Assembly: GCF_001428865.1 (NCBI RefSeq) | Contig: NZ_LMIV01000001.1 | Coordinates: 1,380,236-1,444,235, forward strand | Length of the DNA: 64,000 nt | Direction of reading: 5' to 3' | Origin: Sphingomonas sp. Root241 | GTDB taxonomy: Bacteria; Pseudomonadota; Alphaproteobacteria; Sphingomonadales; Sphingomonadaceae | Shown here: in pieces, positions 56,517 through 64,000 of the stretch | How positions within the stretch are numbered: the stretch's first letter is position 1 | Layout of the letters: every line of letters begins with the position of its first letter | Program-made: the position numbers and the translations under genes | Notes under the pieces: generated by a model | Seen by the model: the letters and a program-made list of their open reading frames with translations, nothing else | Databases searched by the model: none | What the model was told of the DNA's origin: nothing

Positions 56517-57602
56517 ATGAAAGCAGCCGTACTTTTCGAAGCCGGGAAGCCGCTGGAGATCGCCGAGGTGCAGGTCTCGAAGCCCGGGCCGCGCGAGGTG
56601 CTGATCCGCACCGTGGCGTGCGGGGTGTGCCGCTCGGACCTGCACTTCGTCGACGGGGCATTCCCGCATCCGGTGCCGACCGTGCCGGGGCACGAGGCGG
56701 CGGGGGTGATCGAGGCGGTGGGCAGCGACGTTGCACATCTGAAGCCCGGCGATCATGTCATCACCTTCTTCACGGTGTTCTGCGGATCGTGCGAGATGTG
56801 CGTCACCGGGCGGCCATCTTTGTGCATCGATCCCTCGACCCGGCGCCCTGCCGATGCCGAACCGCGATTGAAGCTTGCCGACGGGACGCCGCTCGCGCCG
56901 TTCCTCAATCTCTCCGCCTTTGCCGAGATGATGCTGGTCCACGAAAATGCCTGCGTGGCGATCAGCAAGGAGATGCCGCTCGATCGCGCCGCCTTGCTCG
57001 GCTGCGCGGTGATCACCGGCGCGGGGGCGATCTTCAACGACAGCCGGGTGCGGCCCGGCGAGACCGTCGCGGTGATCGGCGCGGGCGGGATCGGGCTGGC
57101 CGCGATCAATGCGGCGAAGATCGCCGGGGCCGGGCAGATACTCGCGATCGACCCGATGCCAGAGAAGCGCGAGCTGGCGATGAAGCTCGGCGCCACGGGC
57201 ACGCTCGATCCCAATTCCGAAACGATCGTCAAGGACGTGCTCAAGCGCACCAATGGCGGCGTGCATTATGCGATCGAGGCAGTCGGCCGGCCGAACACCG
57301 CCGAGCTCGCCTGGAACATCCTCCGCCGCGGCGGCACCGCGACGATCCTCGGGATGATCGCACCGGGCGGCAATGTCAGCCTGCCGGGGCCGACTTTCCT
57401 GACCGGCAAGAAGATCCAGGGCTCGCTATTGGGGAGCACGCGCTTCCCGATCGACATGCCGCGGCTGGTGCAGATGTATCTCGACGGGCTGCTCGATCTC
57501 GACACCATGGTGGCCGAGCGGATCACGCTGGGCGAGGTCAATGAGGCGATGGAGAAATTGCGCGGCGGGCACAGCGTGCGCTCTGTGATCGAATTCGCAT
57601 GA
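56517..57602 (+). CDS. Zinc-dependent alcohol dehydrogenase
   Basis: A 361-residue medium-chain dehydrogenase. The catalytic zinc site is ACGVCRSDLHF with GHEAAG, and the structural zinc site is CGSCEMCVTGRPSLC (four Cys). The NAD-binding GAGGIGLAAI follows, then DPMPEKRELA with an acidic residue favouring NAD+. It resembles the Zn-ADHs that use aryl or branched alcohols and their CoA-linked relatives; the substrate is unknown. The ATG follows TTAGGAG. The stop overlaps the kinase gene by 4 bp, which places it within the hydroxyacyl-CoA gene group. Confidence 0.9.
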   Translation: MKAAVLFEAGKPLEIAEVQVSKPGPREVLIRTVACGVCRSDLHFVDGAFPHPVPTVPGHEAAGVIEAVGSDVAHLKPGDHVITFFTVFCGSCEMCVTGRPSLCIDPSTRRPADAEPRLKLADGTPLAPFLNLSAFAEMMLVHENACVAISKEMPLDRAALLGCAVITGAGAIFNDSRVRPGETVAVIGAGGIGLAAINAAKIAGAGQILAIDPMPEKRELAMKLGATGTLDPNSETIVKDVLKRTNGGVHYAIEAVGRPNTAELAWNILRRGGTATILGMIAPGGNVSLPGPTFLTGKKIQGSLLGSTRFPIDMPRLVQMYLDGLLDLDTMVAERITLGEVNEAMEKLRGGHSVRSVIEFA

Positions 57603-58618
57603 GCGACCTCGACGAAGCGAAGCTGGGCGAATGGCTGGCGGGCAACGTCGCGGGCTTTGCCGGGCCGTTCAGCGTCGAGAAGTTCGCAGGCGGGCAGAGC
57701 AATCCGACCTATCGCGTTGATGCGGAGAGCGGATCCTATGTGCTGCGCCGGAAACCGTTCGGGCCGATCCTGCCTTCGGCGCATGCCGTCGAGCGCGAGC
57801 ACCAGCTGATCGCGGCGCTGCATCCCACCGGCTTCCCGGTCGCGCGGCCTTATGGGCTTTGCGAGGATCCCGAAGTGATCGGCGCGCCATTCTACATCAT
57901 GGAGATGGTCGAGGGACGGACCTTCTGGGACGGTGCGCTGCCCGACATGGCGCCAGGGCAGCGGACCGCGGTGTACGAGGCGATCGTCGATACGCTGGCG
58001 GCGCTGCATTCGGTCGATTGCGCCGCGGTGGGGCTGGGGGAATACGGCAGACCGGGCAATTATTTCGAGCGGCAGGTGGCGCGCTGGTCGAAGCAATATC
58101 GGATGAGCCAGACCGACGACATGCCCGAGGTCGAGAAACTGATCGAATGGCTGCCGCGGACGGTGCCGCCCCAGACGCGGACTGCGATCGTCCATGGCGA
58201 CTTCCGCATCGACAACATGATCTTCGATGCCGCGCAGCCCAGGGTGCTGGCGGTGCTCGACTGGGAATTGTCGACGCTCGGCGATCCGCTGGCGGATTTC
58301 TCTTATTTCCTGATGAGCTGGGTGACCGAGCCCGAGGGGCGTTCGGGGGTGAAGGGCCTCACCGGGCCGGCGACGGGGATTCCGACGATCGAGGCGGTGG
58401 TCGAGCGCTATTGCGCGGCGACGGGACGCGACGGGGTGCCCGACCTCAATTGGTATTTCGCCTACAATCTGTTTCGGCTGACCGGGATCGTCCAGGGAAT
58501 CAAGAAGCGGATCATCGACGGCAACGCCTCGAGCGATCAGGCGGCGAAGACCGTCGAGCGGCTGCCGGGGCTGGCGGCGTCGGCATGGCATTTCGCGCGG
58601 GAGGTGGGGGCGGCGTGA
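57599..58618 (+). CDS. APH-family kinase, ACAD10/11 N-domain type
   Basis: A 339-residue phosphotransferase. It starts FAGGQSNPTYRVD and YVLRRKPFGPILPSAHAVER, and carries the catalytic loop HGDFRIDNMIF near residue 198 and the metal-binding LDWELSTLGDPLADFSYF near residue 220. This pattern matches the N-terminal APH domain of human ACAD11 and the LvaA-type kinase of levulinate catabolism in Pseudomonas, which phosphorylate the hydroxyl of 4-hydroxyacyl-CoA. It is not an antibiotic-resistance enzyme. It is coupled to the Zn-ADH by an ATGA overlap and is close to the matching dehydrogenase (55084). Confidence 0.9.
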   Translation: MSDLDEAKLGEWLAGNVAGFAGPFSVEKFAGGQSNPTYRVDAESGSYVLRRKPFGPILPSAHAVEREHQLIAALHPTGFPVARPYGLCEDPEVIGAPFYIMEMVEGRTFWDGALPDMAPGQRTAVYEAIVDTLAALHSVDCAAVGLGEYGRPGNYFERQVARWSKQYRMSQTDDMPEVEKLIEWLPRTVPPQTRTAIVHGDFRIDNMIFDAAQPRVLAVLDWELSTLGDPLADFSYFLMSWVTEPEGRSGVKGLTGPATGIPTIEAVVERYCAATGRDGVPDLNWYFAYNLFRLTGIVQGIKKRIIDGNASSDQAAKTVERLPGLAASAWHFAREVGAA

Positions 58619-58631
58619 CGGCAGGCATCCG

Positions 58632-58711
58632 CTCGTGCTGAGCTTGTCGAAGCACGCCGACCCACCCGGCCTTCGCTCGCGGAGAGGTGCCCTTCGACAA
58701 GCTCAGGGCGA
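58632..58711. repeat. Paired palindrome, family C
   Basis: GTGCTGAGCTTGTCGAAGCAC and GTGCCCTTCGACAAGCTCAG are inverted copies of a repeat containing TTCGACAAGCTCAG, a motif widespread in sphingomonad spacers. It lies between the kinase and an SDR gene. Confidence 0.75.
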
Positions 58712-58729
58712 ATGTATTTGGAGAATCAG

Positions 58730-59497
58730 ATGAGCGGATTGTTCGACCTGACCGGCAAGGTGGCGATCGTCACCGGATCGACGCGGGGGATCGGCCGGGC
58801 TTCGGCCGAGGCGCTGGCGGCGCACGGCGCGAAGGTGGTGATCTCGAGCCGCAAGCAGGATGCGTGCGACGAGGTTGCGGCTGCTCTTGACGCGCAATTC
58901 GGCGAAGGCACGGCGCTGGCGGTTGCGGCGAGCATCTCGGACAAGGCTGCGCTCGAACATCTGGTCAACGAGACCCGGCGCGTGTTCGGCCGCGTCGACA
59001 TTCTCGTCTGCAATGCCGCGTCGAACCCCTATTATGGGCCGCTCGAGGGGATCGCCGACGATCAGTTTCGGAAAATCCTCGACAATAACATCCTGTCCAA
59101 CCACTGGCTGATCCAGATGGTCGCGCCCGAGATGCGGGCGCGGAAGGACGGATCGATCATCATCGTCTCGTCGATCGGCGGACTGCGCGGGTCGTCGGTG
59201 ATCGGGGCGTACAACGTTTCCAAGGCGGCGGACTTCCAGCTCGCGCGCAACTATGCCGTCGAGTTCGGGCCTGACAATGTGCGGGTCAATTGCATCGCGC
59301 CGGGGCTGATCAAAACCGATTTCGCGCGGGCATTGTGGGAGGATCCCGAGCGGATCAAGGTCACCAATTCGACCACGCCCTTGCGCCGGATCGGCGAGCC
59401 GGAGGAGATTGCCGGCGCGGTGGTGTATCTGGCGAGCAAGGCCAGTGCGTTCATGACCGGACAGGCGATGGTGATCGACGGCGGCGTTACGATCTAG
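58730..59497 (+). CDS. SDR family oxidoreductase
   Basis: A 255-residue classical SDR: VAIVTGSTRGIGRASAEALA, LVCNAASNP, IIVSSIGG with the catalytic Ser and YNVSKAADFQLARNYAVEF with Tyr-x-x-x-Lys, then NCIAPGLIKTDFARAL. It probably oxidises a hydroxyacyl-CoA or reduces its keto form, in line with the surrounding genes; the substrate is not known. ATG 58730 follows TTGGAG at good spacing, while an ATG at 58712 lies inside the repeat. A second SDR gene follows 18 bp later. Confidence 0.9.
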   Translation: MSGLFDLTGKVAIVTGSTRGIGRASAEALAAHGAKVVISSRKQDACDEVAAALDAQFGEGTALAVAASISDKAALEHLVNETRRVFGRVDILVCNAASNPYYGPLEGIADDQFRKILDNNILSNHWLIQMVAPEMRARKDGSIIIVSSIGGLRGSSVIGAYNVSKAADFQLARNYAVEFGPDNVRVNCIAPGLIKTDFARALWEDPERIKVTNSTTPLRRIGEPEEIAGAVVYLASKASAFMTGQAMVIDGGVTI

Positions 59498-59515
59498 GCC
59501 TGACGAGGAGGGAAT

Positions 59516-60301
59516 ATGCGCTTCAAGGACAAGGTCGTCATCGTAACCGGCGCAGGATCGGGGATCGGGCGCGCCACCGCGCGGCTGTTCGCCGAGGAGG
59601 GTGCGAATGTCGTCGCCGCCGACCTGAGCGAGGCGGTGGACGAGACCGTGGCCGGGCGGGACAATATGCTCGCGATCCGGATGGATGCGGGCGACGAGGG
59701 CGATGTCGAGCGGCTGGTCGCCACCGCGTGCGAGCGCTTCGGCGGGCTCGACATCTTCTATGCCAATGCCGGCATTTCGGGCGGGGCTTCGGGCATCTTC
59801 GATTCGACCGTCGAGCTTTGGACCGAAGTGCTGCGCGTGAACCTGGTCGGCCCGGCACTGGCGATCAAGCATGCCGGGCCCAGGATCGTCGAGCGGGGCG
59901 GCGGCGCGATCCTGTGCACGGCCAGCGTTGCGGGGCTGCGCTCGGGTGCGGGCGGGCCGGCTTATTCGGCGAGCAAGGCGGGGGTGATCAACCTGGTACA
60001 AACCGCGGCGCAGCAGCTCGCGACCTCGAATGTGCGGGTCAATGCGATCTGCCCCGGGTTGATCGAGACGGGAATGACCGCGCGTGCCTTCGAATATGCG
60101 CGCGAAACGGGCAAGGAAGACAAGCTCGGGCGGCTCAATCCGCTTCGCCGTGCGGGCGCACCGGAAGAGATCGCGCGGGTGGCGCTGTTCCTCGCGAGCG
60201 ACGAGGCGAGTTACGTCAATGGCCAGGCATGGGTGGTCGATGGCGGGCTTTCCTCCAGCCATCCCGTGACGCGGCAGGAGTTCGGCAAGCCCGCTTTCTA
60301 G
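59516..60301 (+). CDS. SDR family oxidoreductase
   Basis: A 261-residue classical SDR with [30 protein letters not shown] (the NAG motif), [12 protein letters not shown] with Ser and [14 protein letters not shown] with Tyr and Lys. A NAD-type acidic residue follows the second strand ([10 protein letters not shown]). The ATG follows GAGGAGG. It is 18 bp downstream of the other SDR gene and presumably acts on a related intermediate. It is convergent with the PhzF-like gene, with 4 bp of overlap at the stops. Confidence 0.9.
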   Translation: MRFKDKVVIVTGAGSGIGRATARLFAEEGANVVAADLSEAVDETVAGRDNMLAIRMDAGDEGDVERLVATACERFGGLDIFYANAGISGGASGIFDSTVELWTEVLRVNLVGPALAIKHAGPRIVERGGGAILCTASVAGLRSGAGGPAYSASKAGVINLVQTAAQQLATSNVRVNAICPGLIETGMTARAFEYARETGKEDKLGRLNPLRRAGAPEEIARVALFLASDEASYVNGQAWVVDGGLSSSHPVTRQEFGKPAF

Positions 60302-61191
60302 AGCGTCGCCTCGCCACGCAGCACGGGAACACAGCTGCCGCCGACGCTGGCGCGGATGCCTTCGGCGGCGCGCCAGGCGCGGAGGCGGAGGTCGCTCGGG
60401 CGGCCCATCTCGACGCCCTGGGTGACTTCGAAGCGGGCTTCATCGCCGCCGAGGATCGAGAGCAATAGGGCGGCGAGGGTGGCATTGGCGCTGCCGGTGG
60501 CGGGATCCTCCCAGGTGCCTGAGAGCGGTGAGAACATGCGGGCACGAATGCGATTGCCGTCGCGGGCGTAGAGGAAGATCGACAGCCGATCGCCGGCGCC
60601 GAGATGCTCTTCCGCCACGCGGCGATAGATGGCGATGTCGGGAAGTGCACGCGACAGTGCGTCGGCGGCGACTTCGACGAGAGTGAAATCGACCCCGACG
60701 CTGGCGCGGGTGGGGATGTGCGTGGTGGTGACGAGGTCCACGGCGGTAAGGCCGATGCACGACGCGATTGCATCGACCGGCAAGGTGCCGAGGATCTGGA
60801 GCGGTTGGGGGGCGTCGATCTCGGCGCCGGTGGCATTGCCTTGGGCATCGCGGGCGATGCGGATTTCGACGAGGCCGGCGATCTCCTCGAAGCGCAGGAC
60901 GTCGCCGGCTTCGGGGCGCAGGCCGGCGAGGACATAGCCGGTGCCGACATTGGGGTGGCCGGCGAACGGCATCTCGGCGGTACGGTGGAAGATGCGGACC
61001 CGCGCAGTGTTGGCAGGATCGGAGGGCGGGAGGACGAAGGTCGTCTCGCTATAGTTCATCTCGGCGGCGAGCGCCTGCATCTCGGCGTCGCTCAGCCCCT
61101 CGGCGGCAGTGAATACCGCGAGTGGATTGCCGCCGAAGCGAGTGTCGGTGAAGACGTCGAGGGTGACATACGGAAAGCTGCGCGTTGCCAT
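60298..61191 (-). CDS. PhzF family protein (isomerase/epimerase fold)
   Basis: A 297-residue protein of the PhzF group, which share the diaminopimelate-epimerase fold: [33 protein letters not shown] (conserved Glu), [20 protein letters not shown] and [16 protein letters not shown]. PhzF itself isomerises a phenazine precursor, but most members have no known role, and no phenazine genes are nearby. It lies 16 bp downstream of tesB on the same strand. Confidence 0.88.
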   Translation of the reverse strand: MATRSFPYVTLDVFTDTRFGGNPLAVFTAAEGLSDAEMQALAAEMNYSETTFVLPPSDPANTARVRIFHRTAEMPFAGHPNVGTGYVLAGLRPEAGDVLRFEEIAGLVEIRIARDAQGNATGAEIDAPQPLQILGTLPVDAIASCIGLTAVDLVTTTHIPTRASVGVDFTLVEVAADALSRALPDIAIYRRVAEEHLGAGDRLSIFLYARDGNRIRARMFSPLSGTWEDPATGSANATLAALLLSILGGDEARFEVTQGVEMGRPSDLRLRAWRAAEGIRASVGGSCVPVLRGEATL

Positions 61192-61207
61192 GCGCCGCTC
61201 TTAGTTC

Positions 61208-62089
61208 CTAGCGGTCGTTGCGCAAGCGGATCAGGCCTTCCTGCGCGACGCTGGCGACGAGGCGCCCGTCGCGGCTGTAGATCTTGCCGCGGTTGAACCC
61301 GCGCGCATGGCCGGCCCAGGGGCTGTCGGTGGTGTAGAGCAGCCATTCGTCGAAGCGGAACGGCTCATGCATCCAGATCGCGTGGTCGAGGCTGGCGGTC
61401 TGAACGTCGCCGGTCATCCAGCTGACCCCGTGCGGGAGCAAGCAGGTGCCGAGCAGGGTCATGTCGCTGGCATAAGCGAGCATCGCCCGGTGGAGCGCGA
61501 GATCGTCGGGTAAGGGGGCGACGACGCGGAACCAGCTATGCTGGACGGGCTCCATCCTGTCGGGGGCGAACCAGTTGCGCGGGTTGACCGGACGGATCTC
61601 GATCGGGCGGGCGCGCAGGAAGAAGCGGCGGAATTTCTCGGGAACCTGGTCGCGGATCTGCTCGCGCAGTTCGCGCTCGGAGCGAAGGTCGTCGGGATCG
61701 GGGACGTCGGGCATCGCGTCCTGGTGGTGCAGGCCCTCGGACGGCGTCTGGAAGCTCGCCGTCATGTTGAGGATCGGCTGGCCCTTCTGCATCGCGATGA
61801 CGCGGCGATTGGCGAAGCTGCGCCCCTCGAAATCGCGGACGACGCGGAAGATGATCGGATGGTTCTCGTCGCCCGGGCGCATGAAATAGGCGTGGAGCGA
61901 GTGCGCGGTCTTGTCGCCGTCCACCGAGCGTTGCGCGGCCTGCAGTGCCTGCGCGATGACTTGCCCACCGAAGACACGGCCGACGCCACCGGGGAGGCGG
62001 GGGCCGCGGTACAGGTCGGTGTCGATCTCCTCGACGTCGAGCAGGGTGGTGAGCTGGGTTACCAGCTCGGCGGGGGTGGGTTCAGGCAT
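61208..62089 (-). CDS. tesB: Acyl-CoA thioesterase II
   Basis: A 293-residue double-hotdog thioesterase that hydrolyses medium- and long-chain acyl-CoA. Its features are GRVFGGQVIAQALQAAQRSV, SLHAYFMRPGDENHPIIFRV, GRSFANRRVIAMQKGQPIL, and DHAIWMHEPFRFDEWLLY with the conserved Asp, plus SPWAGHARGFNRGKIYSRDG. The length matches E. coli TesB. It lies upstream of the PhzF-like gene and downstream of an acyl-CoA dehydrogenase gene, with a family A repeat between. Confidence 0.93.
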   Translation of the reverse strand: MPEPTPAELVTQLTTLLDVEEIDTDLYRGPRLPGGVGRVFGGQVIAQALQAAQRSVDGDKTAHSLHAYFMRPGDENHPIIFRVVRDFEGRSFANRRVIAMQKGQPILNMTASFQTPSEGLHHQDAMPDVPDPDDLRSERELREQIRDQVPEKFRRFFLRARPIEIRPVNPRNWFAPDRMEPVQHSWFRVVAPLPDDLALHRAMLAYASDMTLLGTCLLPHGVSWMTGDVQTASLDHAIWMHEPFRFDEWLLYTTDSPWAGHARGFNRGKIYSRDGRLVASVAQEGLIRLRNDR

Positions 62090-62094
62090 TATTC

Positions 62095-62203
62095 GTCACC
62101 CCTGCGAAGGCGGGGGCCCATCTCCGGGACGCGCCGCGCGCATAACAGCCGTTGTACCTCGTGGCCTCTGCACGAGATGGCCCCCCGCTTTCGCGGGGGT
62201 GAC
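62095..62203. repeat. REPIN-like palindromic element, family A
   Basis: GTCACCCCTGCGAAGGCGGG at the left, CCCCGCTTTCGCGGGGGTGA at the right, with GCCCATCTC and GAGATGGCC forming the next layer of the inverted repeat. It lies between tesB and an acyl-CoA dehydrogenase gene. Confidence 0.88.
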
Positions 62204-62224
62204 GGTATTGGGTTTGGAGGCGCA

Positions 62225-63328
62225 TCAATATCCCGCCGCCTGGGCCAGCGCATCGGCGTGGAAATTGGTGTCGCCGAACAGCTCCGCGAGGACCCGCGCG
62301 CGCTTCATGTAGAAGCCGATATCATATTCGTCGGTCATCCCGATGCCGCCGTGCATCTGGATGCCTTCCTGCACCGCGAGCGTCGTGGCGAGGCCGGTCA
62401 TCGCCTTGGCGACGGAGACCGAGTCTGCCGCGCGTTCATCGCCGGCGTCGAGCAGTTGCTGCGCCTTGAGCACCGCGGCGCGGGCGACTTCCATCTCGCT
62501 GTAGAGATGCGCGGCGCGGTGCTGGAGTGCCTGGAAGCTGCCGATCAGCTGGCCGAACTGCTTGCGTTCCTTGAGGTACGACACAGTCATGTCCATCGCG
62601 CCGCCCCCGACGCCGAGCAATTCGGCCGAGGCGCCGGTGCGGCCGGCGGCGAGCAGGCGGGCGAGGGGGGCTTGGTCGACTTCGCCGACCACGGCATCGG
62701 CATCGACTTCGACGCCGTCGAAGCTGAGTCGTGCGGCGAGGCTGGCGTCGGCGAGGCGCCGGGGATCGGCGGTGAGCCCCTTGGCGTCCGCGGGGACGGC
62801 GAAGAGCGTGGTGCCATGGTCGGTCGCGGCGGCAACGAGGAGCAGGTCGGCGACATGGCCGTGCGCGACAAACTGCTTGGCGCCGGTGAGGCGGAAGCCA
62901 TTGCCGGCGCGCTCGGCCTTCATTTCGATCTTGCCATCGTGCTTGGCGCGCTCGTCGATCGCGAGCGCGGCGACGGCCTCGCCGGCGAGGATGCCGGGGA
63001 ACCAGCGCGCGGCGTGCGGGGTGCCCTTGAGTGCTTCGACCGCGACGACGGCGGTGGTGAGGAAAGGCGAGGGCGAAAGGTTGCGGCCGATCTCCTCGAG
63101 TACCACGCCCGCTTCGACATGGCCGAGGCCGAGGCCGTTGTCCGCCTCGGGGATCAGGATGCCGGTCAGACCGAGTTCGGCGAACTGCTTCCACAAATCG
63201 CGCGAGAAGCCGGTCGCGTCGTCGGCGTCGCGCAAGCTCCGCATGTGGCTGACGGGGGCGTGCTCGGCGACGAAGTCGCGCGCGGTGTCGCGGAGCATCT
63301 GCTGTTCGTCGGTTAGGTAGAGGGGCAT
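62225..63328 (-). CDS. Acyl-CoA dehydrogenase-like subunit without catalytic Glu
   Basis: A 367-residue protein: MPLYLTDEQQMLRDTARDFV, GLTGILIPEADNGLGLGHVE, ERKQFGQLIGSFQALQHRAA and IQMHGGIGMTDEYDIGFYMK. The residues matching the canonical YEGT loop read AELFGDTN, so the catalytic Glu is missing, as in the protein at 49379-50449. It likely pairs with the acyl-CoA dehydrogenase that begins beyond the window edge and ends at 63457. The ATG at 63328 follows GGAAGG. Upstream is a family B repeat. Confidence 0.9.
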   Translation of the reverse strand: MPLYLTDEQQMLRDTARDFVAEHAPVSHMRSLRDADDATGFSRDLWKQFAELGLTGILIPEADNGLGLGHVEAGVVLEEIGRNLSPSPFLTTAVVAVEALKGTPHAARWFPGILAGEAVAALAIDERAKHDGKIEMKAERAGNGFRLTGAKQFVAHGHVADLLLVAAATDHGTTLFAVPADAKGLTADPRRLADASLAARLSFDGVEVDADAVVGEVDQAPLARLLAAGRTGASAELLGVGGGAMDMTVSYLKERKQFGQLIGSFQALQHRAAHLYSEMEVARAAVLKAQQLLDAGDERAADSVSVAKAMTGLATTLAVQEGIQMHGGIGMTDEYDIGFYMKRARVLAELFGDTNFHADALAQAAGY

Positions 63329-63344
63329 TTCTTTCTTTCCTTCC

Positions 63345-63456
63345 CCCTCTCCCGCTTGCGGGAGAGGGGCGGGGTGAGGGTGAGTCAGATCAATCAGCCG
63401 GTCGAGTGAGGCCACCACACACCCTCACCCAACCCTCTCCCGCAAGCGGGAGAGGG
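63345..63456. repeat. Paired palindrome, family B
   Basis: CCCTCTCCCGCTTGCGGGAG and CCCTCTCCCGCAAGCGGGAG form hairpins and an outer inverted repeat, with inner GTGAGGGTG and CACCCTCAC segments. It fills the spacer between two acyl-CoA dehydrogenase genes. Confidence 0.88.
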
Positions 63457-64000
63457 CTAAGAAGGCAAATCCAATATCCGCTTGGCGATGATGTTGAGCT
63501 GGATCTCGCTGGTGCCGCCTTCGATCGAATTTGCTTTCGTGCGCAACCATGCGCGCGGGGCGGCGCCGTGGTTCGAGGCTTCGCTTTCCCACTCGAGCGT
63601 GTCCGATCCACCCGCGGCCATGATCAGCTCGTGGCGGGTCTTGTTCAGCTCGGTGCCGTAGTACTTCATCATCGAGGGCTGGGCGGGATGCGCCTTGCCC
63701 GCCTTCAATTCGTCGATGAAGCGTTCCGACATCGCCGCAAAGGCTTTCGAGCGCACTTCGAAAAGAGCGATCTGGGCGCGCAGGATCGGGTCGGCACCCT
63801 TGCGTGCGGCCTCGATCAATGGATCTTCGCCGCGGCTGGCAAGGCCCATGCCCGAGATCATCTCGCGCTCATGGCCGAGCAGGTATTTGGCGACGTCCCA
63901 GCCCTTGTTCTCGTCATGGACGCGATTGACCTTGGGGACCTTCACATTGTCGAAGAAGGTCTCGCAGAAGGGCGAATAGCCGCTGATCAACAGGATCGGT
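63457..64000 (-). CDS. Acyl-CoA dehydrogenase, catalytic-type subunit, C-terminal part
   Basis: The gene starts beyond the window edge. The visible 181 residues include ISGYSPFCETFFDNVKVPKV, KYLLGHEREMISGMGLA with a Glu in the LLxHER position (the probable catalytic base), and the C-terminal FAD-binding SIEGGTSEIQLNIIAKRILD. It is the probable complete partner of the Glu-less subunit at 62225-63328, mirroring the pair at 47987 and 49379. Confidence 0.92.
   Translation of the reverse strand, partial: PILLISGYSPFCETFFDNVKVPKVNRVHDENKGWDVAKYLLGHEREMISGMGLASRGEDPLIEAARKGADPILRAQIALFEVRSKAFAAMSERFIDELKAGKAHPAQPSMMKYYGTELNKTRHELIMAAGGSDTLEWESEASNHGAAPRAWLRTKANSIEGGTSEIQLNIIAKRILDLPS

Noticed and set aside
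57599..58618. Annotation of the APH-family gene as aminoglycoside resistance
   Set aside because: The sequence motifs and the neighbouring ACAD11-like dehydrogenase indicate the acyl-CoA-linked kinase group.
42515..62203. CRISPR array interpretation of the recurring repeats
   Set aside because: The repeats are far apart, palindromic, in both orientations and without regular spacers; no cas gene is present.

Overview
This window is a high-GC chromosomal segment with short intergenic gaps, many 4-bp ATGA/GTGA gene overlaps and strong antisense shadow reading frames. Gene content points to an alphaproteobacterium of the Sphingomonadales, most likely Sphingomonas or a close relative. The evidence is the lptD-surA-pdxA-rsmA order next to holC-ndk, DUF6894 and DUF885 proteins, a TonB-dependent receptor inside an acyl-CoA catabolism region, and several families of intergenic palindromes. 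This placement is inference from gene content. I see no rRNA, insertion sequence, prophage, CRISPR array or plasmid function.

Layout. 0-3.7 kb: two tandem GNAT acetyltransferases, a membrane/spermidine-synthase-like fusion protein and a small lipoprotein. 3.77 kb: tRNA-Arg(ACG). 4.2-6.9 kb: a secreted beta-helix protein convergent with a family 10 pectate lyase. 7-10.7 kb: arginine succinyltransferase pathway genes (an M20 hydrolase, astA, astB). 10.9-18.2 kb: a DUF481 outer-membrane protein, rppH, a two-gene 2-oxoacid:ferredoxin oxidoreductase, a cyclopropane fatty acid synthase-like enzyme and a serine hydrolase. 18.2-24 kb: an SDR, purF, hisI, small proteins and a diguanylate cyclase. 24-28.3 kb: a DUF885 protein, NfeD, an SPFH protein and a CoA-ester lyase. 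28.3-32.4 kb: small proteins, guaB, an RsmB-type RNA methyltransferase and a TPR protein. 32.4-39.3 kb: the outer-membrane biogenesis operon lptD-surA-pdxA-rsmA, divergent from holC and ndk. 39.4-43.9 kb: an RTX/cadherin-type secreted protein, a DUF6894 protein, an OmpR/EnvZ-type two-component pair and a four-EF-hand periplasmic protein.

44.2-64 kb is a catabolic region for acyl-CoA substrates. It holds an acyl-CoA thioesterase, an acyl-CoA synthetase, an MFS transporter, five acyl-CoA dehydrogenases, a TonB-dependent receptor, a double-domain TetR regulator, a zinc alcohol dehydrogenase, an APH-type kinase, two SDRs, a PhzF-like protein and TesB. Two features stand out. One is a split counterpart of the human ACAD10/ACAD11 kinase-dehydrogenase fusion. 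The other is a shared motif just upstream of three of the acyl-CoA gene starts, one copy lying in the promoter region shared with the TetR gene. Two other dehydrogenases lack the catalytic glutamate at the positions I could align, and each is paired with a complete partner, as in heterotetrameric dehydrogenases that act on bulky CoA esters. Together the genes suggest uptake, CoA activation and stepwise oxidation of a complex or hydroxylated organic acid. The substrate cannot be read from the sequence.

Three families of paired palindromes (REPIN-like) occupy many of the spacers, most densely from 42 to 64 kb.
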